From assembly GCA_031553535.1 (NCBI GenBank), contig JAVBLM010000019.1, positions 273,627 to 337,626 of the forward strand: a stretch of DNA of 64,000 bases, in the 5' to 3' direction. Shown in pieces: positions 51,518 to 63,500 of the stretch (position 1 is its first letter; every line of letters begins with the position of its first letter). Source of the DNA: JAIROC01 sp031553535. GTDB taxonomy: Bacteria; Bacteroidota; Bacteroidia; Bacteroidales; WCHB1-69. Both the position numbers and the translations under genes were made by a program. The notes beneath the pieces are model-generated. The model searched no databases and was not told where the DNA came from. It was given only the letters and a program-made list of their open reading frames with translations.

Positions 51518-54500
51518 ATGAAAAAGTGTTTTGTATTTTTAGCCGGATTTATTCTTTTTTCACAAATCAGTTATGCACAATCTACAATCATAACCAGTGA
51601 AAATTTTGACAACGGAGCGACAAATTTCTCCCCTAACCCTTCAAGGGCGTGGCAAATAAATAATTATTATTTTGTGAGCCCTTCAAATTCTTATCGAGGT
51701 AAAGTTCCTAATATAATGGGTGACTCTTCAATTTTAACTACTGTGGAATATAATTTAAAGAACTACAGTCACGTACTGTTGAAATTTAATCATATCTGTA
51801 AAATATCTTTTCATGATAATGTTCGGATAGAATATAAAACAGGAAATCAAGGATGGAATCCAATACCTGCCAATACATACCTGGGAAAAGCAACCAACTA
51901 TGGTATTACAGGATTTAATTCCCTGAGCTATCCGGAATGGAATTATTTAGACAGTTCTGCCATTCCGACACAATCATGGTGGAAAGAAGAACTGTTTGAT
52001 ATTGGTTTTCTGGTTGGAGGATTTGATGGAGTCCAGTTCCGGTTTATTATAAAACGTGGTACAGCCCAAGGTACAAACATATCGTATGGATGGTTGCTAG
52101 ATAATTTCACCATTCTGGCTGCTAATCATGAAATAAATCCCCCTGTGGTTGAATTCATTGATCCCTATCCGGTTGACACAATCTATACAACCGGCCCTTT
52201 TGGTATTAGAGCAAAGGTAAAAAGCCAAACAGCAACACCTGTTGAAAACCCCTGGTTGAAATATACCGTTACATATAATGGAATACAGGTGAAAACCGAT
52301 TCCATCTTGATGAATAATATATCCGGGGATTCAATATGGGGAGCAGACTTGCCTCATCTTCCTGCAGGTAACCAAGTATCTTATTCTATTACAGGGAAAG
52401 ATTTAATAGGTAATTCCCTAACGGCTATGTCCGGGTATATAATTGTTGCAAATAATAAAAACGACATAATAGTTCAAGGGAACGGTACAAGCGGACAATC
52501 AAGCCCATTTCGATACGACTTTGCTTATTCCCGCTCGATGGTATTATACAATGCATCGGAAATAGATTTCGACAAGGGTGGGGATATTACAAACTTAGCA
52601 TTGCGTGTTTACTCTAAGGGATCCGGCCCTTTTCCGATGAAGGTCTGGTTAAAAACAATACCTGTATCAAAAACACAATGGAATGCTTATACAGATAATG
52701 CAGACTGGTCGGATTTGACACAGGATGCAACATTGGTTTACGACGGCAATTTGTATTTTGCCGCAGAAGGATGGGTTGAAATTCCACTAAGTAAGCATTT
52801 CTATTATTCGGGAACAGAGAATTTAGTGGTGATGTTTGAGCAAAATTGTGGTTCCTCATCTTACATGAGGACTCCTCCTGTATTTTATAACATTGTAAAA
52901 CTTAATTCTGTTTGGCTTAAATATTCAAACATTTCACCCAATGAATCCACTACATTATTCACCGGTTCTTATCGTCCTGATTTACGTATAGGCTTGAATG
53001 AACCGACAGGAAATAATTCGGTAAAGCTACTTTCCATTGAGGTAAAAGATACGATAGCAATAACACCCAATGTTCAGGTTCCTATTGTTGCTACTATATG
53101 GAACAAAGGCCTTTCAAATCTGGATTCTGTTCTTGTTTCATACTCTATCAATAACTCTATTCCCGTACAAACCCCATGGTATGGTAGCTTACCATGGGAC
53201 TATAAGAAACAAGACACTATCGGATATTACAGCCCAAGCCAATCTGCTTATGATACGCTTGTTGTTTGGGTTAGCTTCCCCAATGGACAACAGGATGCCA
53301 TTACGTATGATGATACATTGACAAAGATTATATATGCCTATACGGATTTAAATATGAAATTTGTTAATTATTATAAAGATACTGTAAACTCAATCGGGCC
53401 TTATTCAATAACGGCACAGATTAATTCCATCACCGGTGCATCAACAGGACTAGTGGACTTATATATTGCCGTCACCCTCGATGGAACGACGGACTATGAC
53501 ACCATTTCTATGCTTTATAACGCTTCCCAGAACCTATGGGAAGCAACAATACAAAGATATCCGTTCGGGAGTAGTGTACAATACAGCATTACTCTGACGG
53601 ATATTGCGGGTAATACGGTATCTATTTCCGAAAACTATTATATAAAAAGAACGGGTGAAGAAACTCCCAATTCGGTAAAATTGGCTTCCATTGAAACTCC
53701 GGTTGAAGGAGCTGTTATAGAAGGAAGCGAAATACCGGTACATGTGAAAATACAAAATAAGGGAATTAACAATTTAACTTCCTGTATCCTCAACTGGTCG
53801 ATAAACGGGGAACTGCAACTCCCTGCGGACAGAGAATTTATCGTAGACCTGCCGGATGATTTTACGGATACGATAACCATTGGTTCCTATACCCCTGTAT
53901 CCGGCAAAAAAGACACGATTATGGTTTGGGTAAGTGCACCAAATAATGCAACCGATCCGGATGAAAGTGACGACACATTACAGGTTGTTGTCTTAGGATG
54001 TGTAGAAATGCCCGGTGTATTGACAATTAACGGATATAATTCCGAAAAAATAAGCGATGTTTTAGCTACTATCCGTAATTGTGGCTTAACCGGAGATTTA
54101 ACAATACAATTAAAAGGTAGGTTTTCCGAAAATGTAAACCTTGGTGATCTTTCCAAACACACAAACGGATACAAATTAACCATAACATCAGCAGATAATC
54201 ATCGGGATAGTGCCGTTATTAAGCCAGGTTCAGGAATAGGCATTACCCTTGGAAACTCAAGTAGTATTGAAATAAAGGCCATTACCATTGATGTTAGTTC
54301 TTTAACTGCTGCGAATACTGCTGCTATCCGTTTTAATAATACTTGCAATAACATACTTATTGATAGTTGTAATCTCAAAGCGAATGCGACAACAAGTACT
54401 GCCAGCATACATGTCATTTCTAAAGGTGAAAATACAGGCATCGTAGACAATATACGTATTATCAATAATATCATTAGCGGAGGATGTTCTGGAATCGACT

Positions 54501-57500
54501 TTTATGGAGGAACAGGTACAGATGCAGGAAATTATGGCACACATGTTGTTTTTGAGAACAATACAATTGGCAGTCAACGTAATTATGGAATAAATACTTA
54601 TTATACAGACTTCACAAGTTGCTCATATAATACTATTGAAAACAAAACATCAAGCGTAAATAATAGTTGGATTGGAATTGCAATGACTTCCTGCAACGGT
54701 TCTATCATAGGGAACAGGGTAAAGAGTACAATCTCCACTACTCCACGCGGAATATCTATCGAGAGATTTAATTATTATAACACTACTGATATCGGTTTAA
54801 TTGCCAATAATGAAATCATAATGAGTACCGGAACCGGAGTTTCGTTTGGAACACATACAACACTTAGTCATGCTAATATTTTAAACAACTCTATTAACAT
54901 AACAGGAACCGGTTCCGCAAGAGGACTTTACATTACCAATTCAGCAGACAATATTCTTTCTATCAAAAATAACAATATAGTGCTTACAGGATCTACGGCC
55001 TATCCTATTTATTATAGTGCAAATCCTACCGGTTCGTACGATACAGACTGGAATAATCTGTGTGCTCCTACCAATTTAGGTTATGCAGGGGGTGCAATAA
55101 CGGATATGACAGCATGGCAAGGAAAATTCCTTGCAGACATACATTCTATAAGAATAAATCCTGTTTTCAGCAATACAACAACACTTGAGTTGAGTAACAC
55201 CATAAAGAATATGGAGTTAACCTGTGAGTTTATCCCTCTTGTTGATAAAGACAAAAACAGAAATAACCGAACAGCAACAACAATTATGGGCTGTTATGAA
55301 ATAGCTGTAGAAGCCGGTAGCGCCATGATGACCGAAATTATCGGACTCGGTGATGGAAGATTATCAGGACAAACCGACGATGTGAAAGTTGTTGTTTGCA
55401 ATACCGGGACTACTCCCCTTTCATCAATCAATCTGGAATGGTCGATAAGCGGGTCGCCTCAAAATGCCGGTGGAACCGATTTTCCTGTTTCATTGGAAAC
55501 ATACGAATTCGATACCATTCCTATTGGGGAAATTCGATATACTCCGGGTGATCTTACTATAAAAGCATGGATCAATAATCTAAACGAAGGAGCATTAACC
55601 GACAACAACGAAGCGGACGACACACTAAGTGTTTCCATATTTGCATGTGGGGGTGGATACGGTGGGAGCCTGTCTGTTCCGGGAGCAGAGTTCACAGAAT
55701 TACAAGATGCTCTCAATGCTATATATATATGCGGGTTAGCAACTGATTTGACCCTGAATCTGAAAGGCTCTTATGATAAATTCGATTTAAGCAATATCGC
55801 TGATTGTACAAACGGACATATCTTAACAATCACTTCATCGGATAATCACCCCAACAGTGTAGTTATTAAAGCTTTATCCGGAGCAGGGATCGTATTGTCG
55901 AATACACGCAATGTTGTTTTAAAAGCAATTACGGTAGATGTATCAACAGTAGAGATTCCTGCAATACAGTTTGCGGGAGCTTGTACGAATATTATTATCC
56001 GGGATTGTAATTTGTTAGGAAACACAACAACAAATGCAAGTGCAGGTACAAATGCACCCATATCTAAAATAAGTTCTACAACAGCTCCTACAGGTATTGT
56101 CGATAGTATTTTTATTATAAATAATGTATTAGATGGCGGGTATCGCGGATTCTATTTCTGTGGAGGAACAAATGCGAATAATCTCGGAACTAATATTCTT
56201 TTTGACAGCAATACGGTTAGTAATCAGCATTCCTTTGCAATACATTCCTATTACACAGACTTTATAAGCTGTTCATACAATACCATTCAAAACAGAACAG
56301 CAAATACGAATAAGGATTGGAAGGGAATAGCGATGAGTTCCGGTAATGGTTCTTCTATTGTTGGAAACAAGATTAACAGTACTGTATCTACAACACCTCG
56401 TGGAATAGAGATTCAAGATTTTAATCCTGCTTCTTCCGGTTTAATTGCCAATAATGAAATCAAAATGAATACAGAAGCTTCATTTGGAATATATGTAAAC
56501 ACTTCCAGCTGTGCCATGATTTTAAACAACTCTATTCATATAACAGGAACAGGGGCACCAAGAGGAATTCATATTGAAGATAATAGAAGTAATATTATTA
56601 CCATAAAAAACAACAATATAGTACTTGCAAGTTCTTCGGCAAACCCGATATATTACAGTACAGCTACGCTCACAGGTCAATATGTAACGGATTGGAATAA
56701 CCTGTATGCTCCTAACAACATCGGTTTCATAGGATCTGCAATAACAAGCATGAATGTATGGCAAAGCTTATTTCCTGCCGATTTGCATTCCGTAAGAACA
56801 GAACCTGACTTTGTTGGGAATACATTGAAATTGGCTAATGTAAATGCAAATGCAGGGTTAGTTTGTGACTTAATTCCACCTGTTACACATGATATAGATG
56901 GAATCACACGGGCAAACAAAACAACTATGGGTTGTTACCTAATGAAAGAGTTGCAAGGCAACGCCATGTTAACCGAAATTGTTGGTCTAAGAGATGGATA
57001 TCTTGCCGGTGAAAACGATAGTGTAAAAGTTATTGTTTACAATACCGGAACAGCTTCTATTTCGTCAATCAACCTGGAATGGTCGTTAGATGGAACACCT
57101 CAAAATACAGGTGGAACTGATTATTCTGTTGCGTTAGGACAATATGAATCCGATACCATTTCTATTGGAAAAATAGAATATGCCTCCGACGACTTTACAA
57201 TAAAAGCATGGATTAATAATTTAAATGGTGGTGCATTAACGGATGATAACAAAACAGACGATACGACAAGCATTTCTATTTCTCTCTGTTCAGATGGTTA
57301 TGGTGGAATACATACTATTCCGGGAGCAGAATTTGCAACAATAGAAAACGCTATTGACGCCATAAGAACATGCGGATTAAAAGAGAATTTAACGTTACAA
57401 CTTAAAGGAGCATATGGGCAAATTGATTTAAGTGATTTAAACCGTATGAATGGGTATATCCTCACCATAACATCAGCAGATAATCATCCGGATAGTGTTA

Positions 57501-60500
57501 TTATTCGTCCTGTATCCGGGAGCGGGATTATATTCTCAAACGCTCGCAATATAGAATTAAACGCTATTACAGTTAATGTCTCATCGTCAACAACATCAGC
57601 TATTCAATTCACTTCAGCCTGTACAAATATCGTTATCCGGGATTGTAAGCTATTCGCTCATTCTTCGTCAACTTCTACCACTATTTATGCCCCTATTTAT
57701 AAAGCAAATACAACGGGAGTTGTCGATAGTATTTTTATTATTAACAATACATTGAATGGCGGATATTCCGGATTCTATTTTTACGGAGGGTCAAATGCTG
57801 TTTTCGGAACAAATATTGTCTTTGACAGCAATACGGTCAGTAATCAGTATTATCATGGAATCTATGCCTACAATACGGATTTTACAAGTTGTTCATATAA
57901 TATCATTGAAAACAGAACAGCAAGCGCTTATGCCAGTTGGAATGGAATCGCAATGACTTCCTGCAATGCCTCTGTCATAGCTAACAGAATTAATAGTGCT
58001 ACATCTAATACCCCACGGGTAATAAATCTTAAATCTTTTAATCAATTTTATACTATTGATGCCGGTTTCATTGCTAATAATGAAATCATAATGAATACGA
58101 ACTCAACGGGTGCTTCCTATGCAATATACATAGACACGGTCAGCCATGTTACTGTTTTAAATAATTCCATCAACAACAAAGGAACAGGGCCATGTAGAGG
58201 AATTCATATTCAAGACAATAAAAACAATATTCTCACTATTAAAAATAATAACATCGCACTTCTAGGTTCTAATGCAAGTCCGATATATTATAGTGTTGCT
58301 ACCCCTACAGGTCAATATATAACCGATTGGAATAATTTGTATGCTCCTGTCAATATTGGTTATACCGGAACAACAACTGCGATAACAAGCATGGCCGCAT
58401 GGCAAGATAAATTCCCTGCTGACTTACATTCTGTAAGAATAAATCCTGTTTTCAGCAAAACATCAACCCTTGAATTGATCGATACAATAAGCAATATGGA
58501 ATTAATTTGCGATGTGATCCCACCGGTTACCCAGGATATGAATAAAGTAGCACGAATGAGTAAGACAACCATGGGATGTTATGAAATGGAAGATGCGGAA
58601 GGCGCTGTTATGATAACAGAGATTATCGGTCTGAGAGATGGAACTGTTCCCGGTCAAAACGACAGTGTAAAGATTATTGTTTACAATACCGGAACAACTT
58701 CTCTTTCATCTATCAATTTGGAATGGTCGATAAACGGGGAATCACAAAACACAAATGGAAGCGATTTCATGGTTTCCCTCGTAAAATACGAATTCGATAC
58801 GATTGCCATTGGGAAAATTCAATATACTCCCGGCGATTTTACGATAAAAGCATGGATCAACAATCTCAATAATGCTAATCTAACTGATAATAAGAAAACA
58901 GATGATACGGTAAGCACTTTCATTTCTATTTGTCCGGATGGTTACAGTGGAAGATATACTGTTCCGGGTGCAGAATTCGCCTCAATAGGAAAGGTGCTTG
59001 ATGCAATACGGTTATGCGGACTAGCAAATGATTTGGTACTGGAATTGAAAGATACTCTTCGTGAAAATGTAGATTTACGTGACATTTCCAACTATACAAA
59101 TGGACACAAATTAACGATTACATCCGTAGACAATCATCCTGATAATGCTGTTATTAGACCAGATGCGGGTATAGGTATCATTTTGGGGAATACAAATAAT
59201 ATTGAATTAAAAGCAATTACTGTTGATCTTAAGCACTTAAATGTTGCCAATACCTATGCTATCCAATTTGTTAATGCTTGTAGTGATATCGTTATAGATA
59301 GTTGCAATATTAAAGTTGATTCTACAACAAGTACCAACAGCATACATGCTATATTCAAAGCTGAAAATACAGGTATTGTAGATAATATTCATATTACGAA
59401 CAATACCATTGATGGAGGATATTCGGGATTTTATTTCTATGGTGGAACCGGAGAAACAGCTTATGGTACAAATATCGTTTTTGACAACAACACAGTTAGT
59501 AATCAATATTATCTTGGGATATATCCATCTTATACAGATTTTAGAAGTTGTTCTTATAATACATTTTTAAGCCGAAGCACAAACATATATAATTACTGGT
59601 ATGCAATACGAATGTATAATGGTTGTAATGGCCCTGTTGTCGGGAATAGAATACATCAGCGTAATAATAGCATAAAATATCCTATTGGCATATACCTTGA
59701 CCAGCACAATTCACGTTTCACAACAGACAAAGGCCTTGTAGTTAACAATGAAATTATCCTTTCCTCCAATGAAACATCAACTACATCCGGAGGAATAAGG
59801 ATAGCATCTTCCCACTCTGATATAATTAATAATTCAATTTATATATCAGGCACAGGAGCCATTCCCGGAGTTCTCATAACAAATACAACGGGAAATAGTA
59901 TCGTGTTAAAAAATAACAACATAACAACAATCTCTACAAATGCAAATACTGTTCCCATCCATTTTAATACAACAGGTAATCTGGATTTGTATGATATGGA
60001 TTACAATAATTTATATGCTCCTTCCAATAATGTTGTATTTTACGGTTCGAATATGGATCTGGCAATATGGAAGCAGACAATGACTACCGATCAGCACTCC
60101 GTAAGAGTATTACCCATTTTTTCAGACCCGACAACTAACCTGGAATTAACGACCTATAATGATAGCCTGTTTTGTTCCAGGCTAGACGTTGATACGGATA
60201 TAAGAGGAGAAAAGCGCAGTTATATAACAACAATGGGAGCCTATACACAACCTCCTCTGGCATTCGATTTGGCTTTGTCGGGGATTACACCCTGGAATGC
60301 CGAAATTATAGAGAACCAGATGAGGGATATAACAGCAAACATTGCCAACACAGGAGCAATTCCTATCGAAGAAGCCACTTTCGGATGGAGCTTAAACGGA
60401 GATATACAACCATCGGTTTCATGGACAGCGTCCCCCACTCTAGGATCACTTGAAACACGTAATATTACAATTACATCATTCCAGGCAACTAACGCAGATA

Positions 60501-63500
60501 CATTCAATATTGTTGTATGGACAGAAACAATCAACGGACAACCCGATACCGTTCATTTATTTGACACCGTATCTGCTTCTACCGTTATGGTACCGGTTGC
60601 TGAATTTGTCTCTCCATACATTACCGACACGATTCAATCTTTGTCCTTTGATGTTAATGTATTAATACGTTCGCTTTCCGGTGCGCCGGCTCAGGCTCCC
60701 GGAATAACATTGGAAACAAGACTGGAGGGATTATCCTTGTCGTTCTACGACACAATTGCAATGGTTCCGCTACAGGATGATATCTGGCAGGCAAATATTC
60801 CCCGCCAATACTACAACAGTAAAGTAATCTATTCATTAACGGTGTCTGATGCTATTGGAAATACTTCTACATTAATAGACTCTGTATCTATTATCAATTT
60901 TATGAAGATTATTGAATCTTCAGATACGCTGACAATAGGATCAGGGGTAACTTCATTTACTTCTTCTCCTCAGCCTTATCATGCAGGTGTAGATTTGGGA
61001 TGGTCCAGATCGATTTATATGAATTGGGAAATCGACCCGGATAAAACAGGAAAGATCATCAACAGTATTGCTTACTATAATACCAATACGGCAACACCGG
61101 GATCAACAGTGGAGAAATTGTCTGTTTATTTCAAAGCTGTATCCGATTCTGTCTTTACCCTTAATGACAGTTATGAAGACCCGATAGCTAAGGGAGCATC
61201 TTTGGTATGGGGAAAAGCAACACATAACAGTACCTTCGGATGGAACCTTTTTGTTCTGGATTCATCGTTCTACTTACCGGCAAATACAAACTTAATGGTT
61301 TACTGGAATAACGAAGACGGTAACAGTGGAGATAATAATGGAGGTAACGCTAATCGCCCATCGTGGATGTATACCCCAACGTCTGCCTACAAAAGTGTAT
61401 ATGCTTACGGCAGTCGCGATATATGGCCATCTACCGGAAGTAAGGCTGTTAATAATGAGCGCCCCGATATAAAATTGGGAATAATATCTCCTTACGAAGC
61501 CTATCCGGGCTCTAACCTTGGACTTCTTTCCATGTTAGAACCGGTAGAGGAGGCCTGCGGTCCGGATTATGCCCTTGTAAAAATAGTCTTAGCCAATCTT
61601 GGTGAAAACGACTATGATTTTTCTGTAAACAATGTAAGATTGAATCTGCAAGTTACCGATGCCGTTGAATATAGCCTGGATACGGTACTCCGCACCGGCT
61701 TGTTAAAAACTGCACAGTATGATACCATCGAATTGACAACAATGCTGCCGATTATGTATGCGGGAACATATGATATTAAAGTATGGTTAACCAGTAATGC
61801 CGATAATATTCCATATGACGATACATTAATAGCAACTTTCGTATCCGATCGTATTGTATTACCATTGGATGAAACATTCAGTAACGGATTTCCTTTCATA
61901 GAATTTACCTCCACCGGAACCACACACAATAAATGGGAAGTGGTATCAAGCGGCACATACGCAGATACTGTGGTTAAACCTGTATTCGGTTCGGGAATGT
62001 TAGCCTTTAACGGAACAAGAGGAGCTATCGGCGACCTCTCTACACGAAGATTGGGGTTGGCAAACACAATAGATCCGATACTTGAATTCTGGTATTTCCA
62101 TGATACTGTCCGTATGATCGATGATGATAATATGGATATTTATATTACCATAGACGGAGGAGATAATTTTACCTTCTTGCAATCGGTGCGTAAATACGAT
62201 GACGACTATGGATGGAAGTTACATCTGATCGATCTATCATCGTATATAAATGTACCGGATGCTTGTGTATCTGTTCTTTTCCAGGCAATGATGGGGTCTG
62301 GCAATGTAACCCAATACATCGACAGAATACGCATTACATCCAAACAGGATATTGCAATAAATAAGATCATTATTCCGGAACTTCCGGTATGTGGTTTGAA
62401 AGAACATGAAATAAAAGTGATTGTAAAGAATATGACTGCCCAGAAAGTTAACTTTGACGAAAACCCGGTGGAGATCCGCTTGGAATTGGAGGGTACAAAT
62501 ATTGTTTCTACTCATTTATATGAAACCGGAAGTTTCGATGGTTTATATCAGGATACGATCACAATGATCTATGACTTTGATTTCACAAAAGGAAAACATG
62601 TTTTTGTGTCGTCATTAACAACTTCGTTGGATCATGATGCGACTAACAATATCTACCGGGATTCGATAATTATTGATCCCAATTATACTGTACGCATCCA
62701 CGACATAAGCAGTAGCGGAAGTCCGTTACTGGCCGATATTGAAATGAAACAGGAGGTAACTATAAAAAACACAGGGAACATGCCTCTGCCTACAATTGAT
62801 CTTATTTTATCCGTAGACGCAGAGGACATTTTCCCTCCCTATCATTTTACAACAACCGAATCTACCGATGACGTATTACATCCGGGAGATTCGGTTACCA
62901 TTACTTTCAATAGAGCATATACCACTCCCTGGAGTCCGGAATATCAGGTACATGTTCTTGCATACTTACACTGCGACCCTGCATTGGTAAGGAAAGAAGC
63001 TGCTATCCCCGAATATGTGGATATAAACAATCTTGTTCTTATCCGTATTGACAAACCTGCTCCGGGACAGATCGACAGGGTGAATACCGGCATCAATATT
63101 GAGATGGCACTGGAAAACAGAAGTGATGTAGTTTCTTTCTCCAATATAACAATACACGCCCGGATAGAAGATTCAAAAGGGAATATCACTGACGATATAT
63201 CAGAAAATGTTTCCAAGGTAATTGATCCGTTACACCCTGAATCTCATACTTTCAGTACTTCTTATACTGTTCCTGCGGATTCGGTGTATTATATTACCGT
63301 ATTTATCGATAAACAGGCAAATGATAATTATCAGCAGGATGACACCATACGAATGAAGCGAATTACTGATTATAAAGTAGGGACAGCATCTATCGACCCA
63401 TCAAAAATCAGTATGAGTCAGAATTTCCCCAATCCGGCGAATAATAGTACGATAATAAACTATAGTATTCCGGAAGCAGGCGAGGTTACTTTCCGTATCC

